Notes under the pieces: model-generated
The model's database searches: none
What the model saw: the letters and a program-made list of their open reading frames with translations, nothing else
What the model was told of the DNA's origin: nothing
Shown: positions 1 through 8,795 of the stretch, one piece after another
Numbering within the stretch: the stretch's first letter is position 1
How the letters are laid out: each line of letters starts with the position of its first letter
NCBI RefSeq assembly: GCF_902809855.1
Contig: NZ_CADDWJ010000001.1
Coordinates: 1,054,001-1,118,000 of the forward strand
Length of the DNA: 64,000 nucleotides
Source: Acinetobacter sp. Marseille-Q1618
GTDB lineage: Bacteria > Pseudomonadota > Gammaproteobacteria > Pseudomonadales > Moraxellaceae
Reading direction: 5' to 3'
Position numbers and translations under genes: made by a program

Positions 1-596
1 ATGCCATACGCACCTGAATGTTCACGCACGATATCCATCACTGCATCATAAGTATCACGTTTCGCCCAATCACGTTGCCATTCAAGTAAAACTTGCTGCC
101 ATGTCACTGGAATGACACCTGCTTGAATCATGCGTTGCATCGCATAATCATGTGCTTCTTTGGTGGTACCGCCTGAAGCATCTGCCACCATATAAATTTC
201 ATAATCACCTTCAAGCATTGCACCAAAAGAGAAAGTGATATTACACACTTCAGTCCATAGCCCTGAAACGATGACCTTCTTACGATCATTTTTTGCCAGT
301 GCGTCACGCACTTTTTGGTCATCCCAAGAGTTCATTGAAGTACGCTCCAATAATGGTGCATTTGGAAATACATCTAATAACTCTGGAAAGGTGTGACCAG
401 AAAAGCTTTCTGTTTCTACGGTGGTAATCGTGGTTGGAATATTAAAAACTTTGGCAGCTTTTGCTAAACCTACAACATTGTTCTTTAAAGTTTGACGGTC
501 TATCGACTGCACGCCAAACGCCATTTGCGGTTGTTGATCAATAAAAATAACCTGACAATTGTCTGGTGTAAGTTGTTCTAAAAGTGATTTATTCAT
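1..596 (-). CDS. YcaC-like isochorismatase-family cysteine hydrolase (3' end outside window)
   Basis: The frame is open from an ATG at 596 down to the left edge, giving 198 residues, so only a few C-terminal residues should be missing (YcaC is about 208). Visible family marks are the early Asp (D20 in the FIDQQPQM stretch), the MNSWDD segment and the nucleophile Cys in LWTEVC. The readable end, SGAYG, matches the usual YcaC C-terminal region. YcaC proteins are cytosolic hydrolases of unknown substrate; amidase or carbamoyl-type chemistry is inferred from the isochorismatase fold. It is transcribed away from the rest of the window, with 500 bp of A+T-rich DNA behind it. Confidence 0.85.
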   Translation of the reverse strand, partial: MNKSLLEQLTPDNCQVIFIDQQPQMAFGVQSIDRQTLKNNVVGLAKAAKVFNIPTTITTVETESFSGHTFPELLDVFPNAPLLERTSMNSWDDQKVRDALAKNDRKKVIVSGLWTEVCNITFSFGAMLEGDYEIYMVADASGGTTKEAHDYAMQRMIQAGVIPVTWQQVLLEWQRDWAKRDTYDAVMDIVREHSGAYG

Positions 597-1097
597 TGCA
601 TTTCATCCCGAAATTCTGATTTTCTTGACATCACTCAACACATTAAAAGTGATGATACTGCATTAAAAAATGATTTAATGTGACGATGTAAGCACTTATA
701 AATATAAATATTTTTCGAAAAACCGCAAATACTTTTTATTTTTTATTGTAAGTATTACATGGAATTTTCAACAATTTTTTACATTAATACTGTATTCAAA
801 ATTGATTATATCTGTGCAATGTTTAATTTAAATGAAGAATCACAAAACCAAATAATATTTAATTATAATTAAATATTATTTAATACAAGCTAAACAAAAA
901 TAATATAATGATCTTATAAAAATTTTAATTTAAATAGTGAGTTAGATATAAAAGCTACTGTGATAAAAAAACGACACCAAATTGTGCATTTTCTATACAT
1001 TAATGAATAGATCATCATACAAATTTGGAATCTATCTTACCTTTGAGAAGATAAATTCCAGTTAAAAAATGCGACATTTACTTTAAAAAAAGAACGC
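597..1097. other. A+T-rich intergenic region
   Basis: About 500 bases without a credible ORF lie between the YcaC-like gene and the MFS gene. It must hold the promoter of the YcaC-like gene, but no single -35/-10 pair stands out. An imperfect hairpin sits at 1027-1059. Nothing else recognised. Confidence 0.5.
1027..1059 (-). terminator. Imperfect hairpin, possible terminator of the MFS gene
   Basis: GGAATCTATCTT (1027-1038) pairs with AAGATAAATTCC (1048-1059) except for one C/A mismatch. It lies about 40 bp past the stop of the leftward MFS gene. The following minus-strand bases are A+T-rich but not a clean U-tract, so function is uncertain. Confidence 0.4.
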
Positions 1098-2312
1098 TTA
1101 TTTTTGAGTTTTTGGCAAAAATAATGCCGCAACGCCGAGCAAAGGCAAATATGAACAAAACTGCATGACCCACTCTATACCTTGATGATCTGCCAAATAC
1201 CCTAAAGCCGCTGCGGCAATGCCACTGATCCCAAACATTAAGCCAAACATCAAACCTGCGATCATACCTACTCGCCCAGGAACAGCTTCTTGTGCATAAA
1301 CCACCATTGCAGAAAAGGCGGATGACATCACCAAACCTGAAATCATGGATAGGATTAATGTCCATTGCAAATTGGCATAAGGTAAAATCAAAGCAAAGGG
1401 TGCCATAGCTAAAAAGGAAATAATAATTACGGATTTTCGACCAATTTTATCACCGATTGGCCCACCCACAAATGTTCCGAATGCCACAGCAGCTAAAAAA
1501 CCAAATAAATAAAATTGTGCATTTTTTAAGGATAAATCAAACTTTTGCATCAAATAAAAAGTGTAATAATTACTCAAGCTGACGATATATATAAATTTTG
1601 CCAACATCAGTATCGCAATGAGCAGTAATGCTCGAATTAAGGTTTTACCTTGTAATTTGTGCTGAGTTTTATGGATGCCTGCATTCATTGGTGCTTGTTT
1701 GCGCTGTATGGTCCATTTACTGACTTGGTAGAGCACCCAAATCGCCAATAATGCAAATAGCATAAACCATGCTGTGGCTGCCTGACCATTTGGAATAATA
1801 ATCGCTGCTGCCAATAAAGGACCTATTGCCGAGCCTGAATTTCCTCCAACCTGAAAGGCTGATTGAGCAGTTCCAAACTTACCACCCGATGCCATACGGG
1901 CAACACGTGAAGCCTCAGGATGAAAAGTTGAAGAACCAACACCAATCAATGCGGCTGAACATAACAACATGCTAAAGTTTGCTGCAAATGCCAACCCTCC
2001 AATGCCAATCAGAGTTACACCCATTCCAATAGGTAATAAATACGGTTTCGGATGTTTATCTGTATAGAAACCAATCCACGGTTGTAAAAGTGAGGCTGTG
2101 ACTTGATAAACCAGTGAAATCAGCCCAATTTGAGTAAAATTTAACTGAAAATTAGACTTGAGCATGGGATAAATAGCAGGCAATATCGCTTGAATTAAAT
2201 CATTCAATAAATGCGCTATCGCCACCGCAGCAATCATAGACTTAACCATTTGTGCAGGCTGGCTCGAAATGGTTTTCGTGGAGCTGATTTCACTTGGTTG
2301 AGGGTTCTGCAT
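1098..2312 (-). CDS. MFS transporter, fosmidomycin-resistance (Fsr)-like
   Basis: A 404-residue protein with about twelve hydrophobic segments in two halves separated by a basic loop near residue 205, the standard MFS layout. The loop between TM2 and TM3 reads GFYTDKHPKP, a variant of the MFS motif A, and the second half repeats it as GGPIGDKIGRK. The N-terminal segment HLLNDLIQAILPAIYPMLK resembles the Fsr group of drug exporters. The start is the ATG at 2312. It is divergent from an AraC regulator 119 bp away, an arrangement seen for AraC-controlled exporters, so efflux of a small toxic compound under that regulator is the likely job. The substrate cannot be read from sequence. Confidence 0.85.
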   Translation of the reverse strand: MQNPQPSEISSTKTISSQPAQMVKSMIAAVAIAHLLNDLIQAILPAIYPMLKSNFQLNFTQIGLISLVYQVTASLLQPWIGFYTDKHPKPYLLPIGMGVTLIGIGGLAFAANFSMLLCSAALIGVGSSTFHPEASRVARMASGGKFGTAQSAFQVGGNSGSAIGPLLAAAIIIPNGQAATAWFMLFALLAIWVLYQVSKWTIQRKQAPMNAGIHKTQHKLQGKTLIRALLLIAILMLAKFIYIVSLSNYYTFYLMQKFDLSLKNAQFYLFGFLAAVAFGTFVGGPIGDKIGRKSVIIISFLAMAPFALILPYANLQWTLILSMISGLVMSSAFSAMVVYAQEAVPGRVGMIAGLMFGLMFGISGIAAAALGYLADHQGIEWVMQFCSYLPLLGVAALFLPKTQK

Positions 2313-2431
2313 ATTACATTTTCTATTTCAAATTTTTAAGAACACATTATAATTCGTCATATTAAAGCTTATATTCCAAAAAATATCGCCTAACTGACAA
2401 TTTACGAAAGAACGAATAGCGAACGAAAGCA
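2313..2431. promoter_or_regulatory. Divergent promoter region with CGAA repeats
   Basis: The 119 bp between the divergent MFS and AraC genes must hold both promoters. Just before the AraC ATG lies a cluster of repeats (ACGAAAGAACGAA, then GCGAACGAAAGC, 2404-2431) that could be an operator for the regulator. This is inference from position and repetition only. Confidence 0.4.
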
Positions 2432-3202
2432 ATGATCAACAATGTAACTTCATCCTCTTCCCCCTTAGTCACTTCTTTGGGTTCTTTACGACAACACGGT
2501 AGTATTATTCCACCGCATTTTCATCATCGTGCACAATTGTTATATGCTGCTGAAGGTCATATTCGTGTCTATACGGCTGAACATATTTGGATTATTCCCC
2601 CACATTGTGCTTTATGGATCCCTGCTTATTATGAGCATAGTGTGGTGTCTTATGGACAAGTGCGTCTAATCTCCGCTTTAGTGGAAGAAAGCGCAGCACA
2701 AACTTTAGGACAAAGCTGCTTTTTAGTGCGTATGAGTGATTTGCTTCGGGAGTTAGTATTACGTTTAAACCAACCGACGCCCCTTGAACCTCATGTAAAT
2801 CATGACTGTCATGTTTTAGATCAAGCTTTACATTTACTTATTTTTCATGAAATTCAACAATCACATAATTTTCCACTCGAAATTCCTTGGCCGCGTGATC
2901 CTCGTTTAATTCAGATTTGTACCACCTTAGTTGAACATCCCGACAGTCAAAAAGATTTAAATGCATGGGCAGATCAAATTGGGACAAGCTCTAGAACCTT
3001 GATTCGTCTATTTAAAAAACAAACTGGTTTAAATTATCGGCATTGGTTACAAAGAATGCATGTCATTTTGGCTTTAGGTTACTTAGCTGAACAAATTCCA
3101 ATTTCTAAAATTGCACATAAATTAGGCTATCAAAGTAGTAGCGCTTTTACTGTTATGTTTAAAAAACAATTAGGACAGTCACCAAAACATTTTAGAAAAT
3201 AA
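2432..3202 (+). CDS. AraC-family transcriptional regulator
   Basis: 256 residues. The N-terminal part (about 15-110) has a cupin-type sensor look, with the PHFHHRAQLLYA stretch typical of AraC arm/cupin domains. The C-terminal 100 residues hold the double helix-turn-helix: first helix pair around ADQIGTSSRTLIRLFKKQTG and second around ISKIAHKLGYQSSSAFTVMF, ending GQSPKHFRK as in the AraC signature. The size and plan match the NimR/YeaM subgroup, which controls a divergent MFS exporter, and that is the arrangement here. It probably binds the short divergent region and activates or represses the neighbour; the inducer is unknown. Confidence 0.9.
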   Translation: MINNVTSSSSPLVTSLGSLRQHGSIIPPHFHHRAQLLYAAEGHIRVYTAEHIWIIPPHCALWIPAYYEHSVVSYGQVRLISALVEESAAQTLGQSCFLVRMSDLLRELVLRLNQPTPLEPHVNHDCHVLDQALHLLIFHEIQQSHNFPLEIPWPRDPRLIQICTTLVEHPDSQKDLNAWADQIGTSSRTLIRLFKKQTGLNYRHWLQRMHVILALGYLAEQIPISKIAHKLGYQSSSAFTVMFKKQLGQSPKHFRK

Positions 3203-3329
3203 TAACTTGTAAATTTTCATCAACTCTAAGCTTATTTAAAAGCCAAATTAGGTCTATGCAATAGCATATTTATCTTGCGCAATCATTGTTATGATTTAAG
3301 GCTTGATTAAACATAAAATAATTGTGCTC

Positions 3330-4118
3330 ATGAGTTTAAATGCAAAATCTTTTATTATTGATTTATTACTCGCATCTGGCGGGCAAACTTTATCGATCAA
3401 ACAATTGGTCAGTGCAGCACATATTTTAAATATCAGTGAAAATAATACTCGTGTTGCGGTCACACGTTTATGTCAGGAAAAAATGATCGAATCCGTTGCA
3501 CGTGGGCAATATAAATTAACAACCAATGCCGAACGCTGGGGTTCAATCATCATCCATCGTAATCATGGATTGCGTCGTACCAAAGCATGGAATCAACATT
3601 ATTTGGCAGTACTTACCACCCACTTGGGACGCACTGATCGCACTGCATTAAACCGCCGTGAAAAAATTTTAAAACATACAGGCTTTAGAGAATTAGAAAC
3701 GGGATTTTTTGTACGCCCCGATAATTTAAATTTAACCTTAGATGAGTTAAAAAAAGAATTAACCCAGCAAGGCTTAGAAAGTGCAGCAACACTGATGCAG
3801 GTTGCCCAATTTAACGCTGTAACACAAGCACAAATTTCTACTTTATGGGATACGCAAAAGCTTAATCAACGCTATGAAAAATATAGCCTTCAACTTAAAC
3901 AATGGTTAGCGCATGCCCAAGACATGCATCCACTCGATCTTGCTCGTGAATCTTTTTTATTAGGACGGGAAACAATTGCACTCATGTTAACCGATCCACT
4001 ATTGCCCTCGCCTTTGGTCGATACAGCACGTAGAGAAGATTTTTTTCAGGCTGTTTTACAGCTCGATCAGATTGGACAACAAACATGGCGACAACTAAAT
4101 CAAAATCATCTCAACTAA
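3330..4118 (+). CDS. PaaX-like transcriptional regulator
   Basis: The reading frame is open from a TTG at 3303, but the ATG at 3330 gives a normal N terminus (MSLNAKSFIIDLLLASGG) and is preferred; 262 residues. Residues 1-75 form a winged-helix DNA-binding domain (SIKQLVSAAHILNISENNTRVAVTRLCQEKMI), as in PaaX, the phenylacetyl-CoA-responsive repressor. The remainder resembles the PaaX central and C-terminal domains. No phenylacetate genes are nearby. Instead the next three genes encode a desaturase, a ferritin-like protein and a thioesterase, so it more likely controls that lipid operon, perhaps sensing an acyl-CoA. The ligand is inference. Confidence 0.75.
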   Translation: MSLNAKSFIIDLLLASGGQTLSIKQLVSAAHILNISENNTRVAVTRLCQEKMIESVARGQYKLTTNAERWGSIIIHRNHGLRRTKAWNQHYLAVLTTHLGRTDRTALNRREKILKHTGFRELETGFFVRPDNLNLTLDELKKELTQQGLESAATLMQVAQFNAVTQAQISTLWDTQKLNQRYEKYSLQLKQWLAHAQDMHPLDLARESFLLGRETIALMLTDPLLPSPLVDTARREDFFQAVLQLDQIGQQTWRQLNQNHLN

Positions 4119-4208
4119 TTGACCAACTTTTTATAAAAATTTAAGTAATTGTATTTGCTTATATTTATTTTTCATTCTCAAATATTACATAATTTTTATA
4201 AAAATTAA

Positions 4209-4236
4209 TTGACTGTAATATTATTTTATCTACAAT
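4209..4236 (+). promoter_or_regulatory. Candidate sigma-70 promoter of the desaturase operon
   Basis: TTGACT (4209-4214) and TACAAT (4231-4236) are spaced by 16 bp, about 30 bp before the desaturase ATG, which has a good AAAGGA ribosome site. No operator repeat is obvious. Confidence 0.55.
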
Positions 4237-4270
4237 CATAAAATCCAATAAAAAAATTAAAGGACTAAAC

Positions 4271-5290
4271 ATGAATGCGCGAATCAGTGTCACTGAACTT
4301 TTTTCTCGTGACGAAATTGATGAACTTACCACACCATCCGACTTCGCTGGTTTATGGGCAGTAGGCTCAACTTGGGCAGTGATCGCAGGGACTTTTGCGG
4401 GCGTTGCCCTCTCTTGGGAATATTTACCGACTTGGGCTAAAGTCATCATGATTGCAGCAGCTTTGGCTATCATTGCTGGACGACAACTTTGTTTAGCGAT
4501 TTTGATGCATGATGCTTCACACAATAGTTTATTTAAAAATAAATGGTTAAATAACACCTTAAGCGATTGGTTATGTGCCAAACCCATTTGGAATGATTTA
4601 CAAAAATATCGTGTGCATCACACACGACATCATGCCAAAACTTCTCTCCCCGAAGATCCAGACTTAAGCCTTGTCGAGGGTTTTCCTATTAGCAAAAAAT
4701 CACTGTTGCGTAAATTTAGTCGTGACCTAACAGGTTTAACAGGCATTAAGTTTTTAACAGGTCGTCTTATGATGGACTTGGAGCTTTTAGAATGGACTGT
4801 TGCCAATGATCAACGTAAAATTCCAGTAAACGGACGTACAGCTTTTGATTTTGCTAAAACGCTATTAAAAAATAGTTCAGGTGCGATCATCACAAATGCA
4901 GCCCTTTATTATGCTTTGAAAAAAGCTGGACATGCCAAACTCTACTGGCTCTGGCCGCTTGCTTATATTACCCCATTCCCTTTATTTATTCGTATTCGTT
5001 CTATGGCTGAACATGCAGGCATGCAAACTAGCCATAATGCTTTAACCAATACACGTACTACACATGCCAATTTTATTGCACGGGCTTTAGTTGCACCACT
5101 ACGGGTAAATTTTCATCAGGAACATCATTTGATGGCATCTGTGCCTTATTTTAAATTACCGAAAATGCATCAATTCTTACGTGAGCGTGGTTTTGTGGAA
5201 CAACCACCAAGTTATTTTGATGTGATTGCATTGTTGTCAAATAAACCTTTAGAACAACAAAAACAACTTTCAAATGGAACAGCACCATGA
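4271..5290 (+). CDS. Membrane fatty acid desaturase
   Basis: 339 residues with the three histidine boxes of membrane di-iron desaturases: H80DASHN, the HHTRHH box at 116-121, and HQEHH near residue 280. Two hydrophobic hairpins flank these boxes (about 28-75 and 195-225). Such enzymes insert a double bond in an acyl chain using O2 and electrons from a ferredoxin or reductase, at the inner membrane. The ATG at 4271 has an AAAGGA ribosome site. The stop overlaps the next start by four bases (ATGA), so the genes are translationally coupled. Together with the downstream ferritin-like protein and thioesterase this suggests an acyl-modification operon. Regioselectivity cannot be told. Confidence 0.9.
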   Translation: MNARISVTELFSRDEIDELTTPSDFAGLWAVGSTWAVIAGTFAGVALSWEYLPTWAKVIMIAAALAIIAGRQLCLAILMHDASHNSLFKNKWLNNTLSDWLCAKPIWNDLQKYRVHHTRHHAKTSLPEDPDLSLVEGFPISKKSLLRKFSRDLTGLTGIKFLTGRLMMDLELLEWTVANDQRKIPVNGRTAFDFAKTLLKNSSGAIITNAALYYALKKAGHAKLYWLWPLAYITPFPLFIRIRSMAEHAGMQTSHNALTNTRTTHANFIARALVAPLRVNFHQEHHLMASVPYFKLPKMHQFLRERGFVEQPPSYFDVIALLSNKPLEQQKQLSNGTAP

Positions 5291-6120
5291 ATATGCTCGA
5301 AAAAATCTTTGACCGTGGTGCAAAGTTTCCTGTTCGTCATATGAAATTTCAGTTTGCATCAACACAACATAGTTTATTTCAGAATAATCCTTGGGGAGAA
5401 TATTGGCTTGCAACCATGTCTGCCATGTTCCCTGCAGGTGAACGATTTTTTGTACATAGCGTACGAAATTTACAACATCGTGCGCAGTCACAGGCTTTAA
5501 AAACTGATATTGCAGCATTTATTGGCCAAGAAGCCATGCATGCCAAAGAACATGAGGCTCTAAATGCGTGGATTCTTGAACAAAATATGGATACACGGTT
5601 TATTTCTGCCAATGTCGAATGGCTCATGGCAGCATTGAAACACTATTGTTCAGCCTCACAACAACTTGCTATTACCGCAGCTGCGGAACATTTTACCGCA
5701 ATTTTGGCGCATCAAATTATGCGTCGTGAAGATTTACAACAGCGTTTATCAAGCAATGAAACTTTAAAAAACATTTGGTTATGGCATGCCATTGAAGAAA
5801 GTGAGCATAAGAATGTTGCCTTTGATTTATATCAAGATGCACAAGGTTCAAATGTCATGCGTGTATTGGTCATGCCACCCACGACCTTATATATGATCGG
5901 TTTAATGGTGTATGGCACAGTCAAAATTGCCTTGCAACATCGCCAAAATTGGAATCTAAGACAATGTGCTGAATTTTATCAGTTGATGTTGGATGAAAAA
6001 GGATTTATTCGCACTTTAAAAAATGACTATCTAGATTATTACCACACAGATTTTCATCCTTTACAACATGACTCAAGTACGTGGGAAAGCCTGACCAAAA
6101 TCAAACTCGGTCTAAACTAG
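5287..6120 (+). CDS. Ferritin-like 'metal-dependent hydrolase' (COG3687/PF10118 type)
   Basis: 277 residues, overlapping the desaturase stop by ATGA. The motifs GQEAMHAKEHEALN near residue 80 and WHAIEESEHKNVAFD near 165 place Glu and His pairs in helices, the pattern of a four-helix di-iron bundle. The family is annotated as predicted metal-dependent hydrolase, but no reaction is established to my knowledge. Its recurrent pairing with desaturases suggests a redox or oxygenase role on fatty acyl chains; that is inference. The stop lies 13 bp before the thioesterase start. Confidence 0.8.
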   Translation: MNMLEKIFDRGAKFPVRHMKFQFASTQHSLFQNNPWGEYWLATMSAMFPAGERFFVHSVRNLQHRAQSQALKTDIAAFIGQEAMHAKEHEALNAWILEQNMDTRFISANVEWLMAALKHYCSASQQLAITAAAEHFTAILAHQIMRREDLQQRLSSNETLKNIWLWHAIEESEHKNVAFDLYQDAQGSNVMRVLVMPPTTLYMIGLMVYGTVKIALQHRQNWNLRQCAEFYQLMLDEKGFIRTLKNDYLDYYHTDFHPLQHDSSTWESLTKIKLGLN

Positions 6121-6133
6121 AAGAGAAAAAATA

Positions 6134-6547
6134 ATGTCAGCAACACAACAAGAAATTCAGCAGTTTTTAGAGTTTGTTTTTCCACAAGTTAATGATCATT
6201 TTCAGATTCATGCTGTTGGCCATAAGTCCGCAGAAATTGGTTATAAAATAGATCAAAAAGCCTTACGTCCTGGTGGAACTGTCGCTGGCCCTGTCGTGAT
6301 GGCACTGGCAGACTTTGCACTATATGTCGCAATTTTAGGTGAAATTGGTATTGTACCTTTGGCAGTCACAACCAATTTGAATATCAACTTTTTACGGAAA
6401 CCTTCAGGGGATCAAGACTTACACGCTGTATGTAAACTCATTAAGGTCGGTAAAACTCTCGCTATTGGTGATGTTTCTATATATTCACTTGGTAGTGATG
6501 AAGTCGTTGCACATGCAGTAGGTACTTATGCTTTGCCTGCTCGCTAA
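6134..6547 (+). CDS. PaaI-family hotdog thioesterase
   Basis: 137 residues, the size of a single hotdog domain. The helix segment PGGTVAGPVVMALADFALYVA and the following strand VTTNLNINFLRKP are typical of PaaI/YbgC-like acyl-CoA thioesterases (hotdog Asp in the ALADFA helix). It is the last gene of the desaturase operon, 13 bp after the previous stop, and is followed by a strong hairpin. It would release free acid from acyl-CoA or acyl-ACP in the cytosol; the substrate is not readable. Confidence 0.85.
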   Translation: MSATQQEIQQFLEFVFPQVNDHFQIHAVGHKSAEIGYKIDQKALRPGGTVAGPVVMALADFALYVAILGEIGIVPLAVTTNLNINFLRKPSGDQDLHAVCKLIKVGKTLAIGDVSIYSLGSDEVVAHAVGTYALPAR

Positions 6548-6640
6548 TCAATAGCTTGTTATACAGATAAATAAAAATAATAGATTTTAAAATCTTATTC
6601 TTTCAAGTTCTTTCAAGCAATCCTATAAAAACTCCACCTT

Positions 6641-6680
6641 AATAACATCATTAGCCAGCATTCTGGTGGATGATGTTATT
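6641..6680 (+). terminator. Long hairpin after the desaturase operon
   Basis: AATAACATCAT (6641-6651) pairs with ATGATGTTATT (6670-6680), and CCAG/CTGG closes an inner loop. The stem is long but only a short T-run follows, so it may be a terminator or an mRNA 3' stabiliser. Confidence 0.5.
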
Positions 6681-6815
6681 TCCCAACATATCCAAAATAA
6701 CTAGTTTTTCCTTAGCCATATGCGCTATATCACTTGCTCTTATGATGAATATTGTCTCGATTTACAAAGCACTACTCTAAAACTATAAGTCTGGCATTCA
6801 GTCAGGGAAGTGTAA

Positions 6816-6971
6816 ATGAAATCAAAACATTTTATCGCAAATCGTATTCTAATCGCAAGTACACTGTCATTTACTACCTGTTTTATGGTGTGGGTATATT
6901 ATTTATCATATAAAATAGTTTGGATAAGGACGAATAATCTGAGTCAAACGATAAATAAATTTTTGAGATGA
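6816..6971 (+). pseudogene. 5' remnant of a nitrate/nitrite MFS transporter-like gene
   Basis: An ATG at 6816, with AGGGAAG upstream, opens a 51-codon frame beginning MKSKHFIANRILIASTLSF and continuing TTCFMVWVYY. This resembles the N terminus and first half of TM1 of NarK/NasA-type transporters (RVLIxSTLSFTVCFMxW). After about 28 residues the similarity stops and the frame closes at 6971. No further transporter sequence follows before the next gene. It reads as the start of a deleted gene; a genuine one-TM small protein is the alternative. Confidence 0.45.
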
Positions 6972-7005
6972 CTATTTTTCACATCTTCAAATCTATAGTC
7001 ATCTT

Positions 7006-7743
7006 CTAATTTCCCAACTTTTGAAAATCTCGAATTGATAATTGATTGACTTCACCACGCCAAATCCATTTTAAATTACTCTCTTCAAAATGATCACCCT
7101 CAAACCATACAAACAGACCTTCCATCATTTGAGGCCAGTCAGCTTTATCTATGTGATGGCGTCCAGAAATCACAGCGATAATGGCGGCTAAGATCGTATC
7201 ATGACTCACCGCAAGATTGAGTCCCTGCGCATTTTGTGGATGAGTGTTATAGATCAACTCCAAGACATCCACCACACCAGAAATAGGATGTTTCATCCCT
7301 GGTAAGGCATTATTAACAAAGCTATTAATAAAGCCTAAAGCACCTTGTTTTTGAAAATAAGGCGCAGCTTGCTGAATATCTAAAACAAAACTACCTGGTT
7401 CAACCAATAAACCTTGCTCAACGATTTCTATATGATGGGTATTATGTTTTTGATTGCTTAAATCTGCACCTTCAATCATTAAAGCTGCGGTATCTACACA
7501 ACGTTGAATTGGGCTAGAGATACAATGTTGAATGACACGATCGGTATTATCTGTAAGATACAATCCCCAAGCCTGAGCCAAATCACGCCCTTGTGATGTC
7601 AATTGCAAATCATAGCCTGCTAAACCTTGCCCACTGACCATTTCACGTATCGAATGGCGTGTAAACAACGTCACAGGCGTTTCAGGGTCTGGCAATAAAT
7701 CTATTGCTTTCAACATGCTTTTTGGCAGTAACTCAAGCGCCAT
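7006..7743 (-). CDS. Histidine phosphatase superfamily protein
   Basis: 245 residues. The phosphohistidine motif appears as TLFTRHSIRE near residue 28 (RHG changed to RHS), followed by LTSQGRDLAQAWG as in phosphoglycerate-mutase-like enzymes. The second conserved Arg is in SSPIQRCVDTA, and the second catalytic His is in NLAVSHDTILA near residue 180. No signal peptide is visible, so it is probably cytosolic. The superfamily spans sugar-phosphate phosphatases and acid phosphatases; the substrate is undetermined. It lies 63 bp upstream (left) of cysQ on the same strand and may be co-transcribed with it. Confidence 0.8.
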   Translation of the reverse strand: MALELLPKSMLKAIDLLPDPETPVTLFTRHSIREMVSGQGLAGYDLQLTSQGRDLAQAWGLYLTDNTDRVIQHCISSPIQRCVDTAALMIEGADLSNQKHNTHHIEIVEQGLLVEPGSFVLDIQQAAPYFQKQGALGFINSFVNNALPGMKHPISGVVDVLELIYNTHPQNAQGLNLAVSHDTILAAIIAVISGRHHIDKADWPQMMEGLFVWFEGDHFEESNLKWIWRGEVNQLSIRDFQKLGN

Positions 7744-7806
7744 AAGGACTCAATATGTATGTTTTCGTCATATGTCACTATACCATGACCAAAAAAACTC
7801 TCAATC

Positions 7807-8658
7807 TTATAAGCGCACGTTACTGAGTGCATTTAATGCTATTTTTTGATTTTCTTTATCTCTAAAAGCGATAAAACCCTCATTTAATACCGTTTCACGC
7901 TGATTATACGTAAAAGCTTGTGCTTTTAAACTTACCAGTCCGCCACCAATGCTTTCAAGCAAACCTTGCCCAGCACTAGTATCCCATTCTGAAGTCGGAT
8001 GAAAACGTGGATAAATGTCGATCTCGCCTTCAAGCATCATACAAAATTTATAGGCACTGCCAGCTTCACGTCGAATCACAGGATTTTCCTGTTCAATATA
8101 ATCAATATATTGCTGATATTTTGGATTTTTACTACTATGGCTTAAACCCACTTGGATGGCATCGGTTTCTACATCTTTAAACTTGCTATAACGCTCCCAT
8201 GTATTTTGAGTAAATGAATATTTATAAGGTAATTCAGTTAGATAACCTAAATACATCACTTGTTCGGTTGGCACAGCAATTAAGGAAAATATGGTTTGGT
8301 GGTTTTGAATGAGACTTAAATTAATTGTAAATTCATCTCGTTCATGAATAAACTCTTTTGTCCCATCCAAAGGATCTAGCATCCAACACATGTTCCATGC
8401 ATGACGCTCAGAATAATCACTTTCTTCAGACAACACAGGAATTTCAGGCGTCAAAATGGCCAATTGTTCAAGTAAATAGGCATTTACTTTTAAATCTGCC
8501 TGAGTGACTGGCGACTGATCAGGTTTTTCATCAATACTAAACTCACGCCCAGCACAATATGCTTCATATTCATCCAATAAAATTTGGCTTGCATACGCCA
8601 AAATTGGAACTAAATTCAGCATTTGTTGATCTTGTGGTGCTTGGGTGGTAATAAACAT
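7807..8658 (-). CDS. cysQ: 3'(2'),5'-bisphosphate nucleotidase CysQ
   Basis: Inositol-monophosphatase-fold enzyme that removes the 3' phosphate of PAP/PAPS in sulfur metabolism. Metal-binding marks are SPVTQADLKVN, the LSEES segment (EES), LDPLDGTKEF and WDTSAGQGLLES. The frame can be opened at a TTG at 8667, but the ATG at 8658, preceded by GGTAGG at a proper distance, is a better start and gives 283 residues, slightly longer than E. coli CysQ (246). It acts in the cytosol or at the inner membrane. The upstream neighbour is a lysozyme gene transcribed the same way. Confidence 0.9.
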   Translation of the reverse strand: MFITTQAPQDQQMLNLVPILAYASQILLDEYEAYCAGREFSIDEKPDQSPVTQADLKVNAYLLEQLAILTPEIPVLSEESDYSERHAWNMCWMLDPLDGTKEFIHERDEFTINLSLIQNHQTIFSLIAVPTEQVMYLGYLTELPYKYSFTQNTWERYSKFKDVETDAIQVGLSHSSKNPKYQQYIDYIEQENPVIRREAGSAYKFCMMLEGEIDIYPRFHPTSEWDTSAGQGLLESIGGGLVSLKAQAFTYNQRETVLNEGFIAFRDKENQKIALNALSNVRL

Positions 8659-8795
8659 TGAGTGCAACCTACCTTCTTTTTTAAATCAGCATTCTTAAAC
8701 GTATCATTTTAACATTTTAAAATGACATAAATATTTTAAATATAAAAAATCATGATCGTATTGAAGCAAATTTTTATCTTATTGTCCTGTACAAA

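Noticed and set aside
128..322. Minus-strand ORF of 64 residues
   Set aside because: It lies inside the YcaC-like gene in another frame and has no family-like sequence.
1078..1365. Minus-strand ORF of 95 residues
   Set aside because: Out-of-frame shadow of the MFS transporter gene; Arg/Cys-rich composition is not protein-like.
4165..4587. Minus-strand ORF of 140 residues opposite the desaturase
   Set aside because: Antisense shadow; the plus strand has clear histidine boxes and a good ribosome site.
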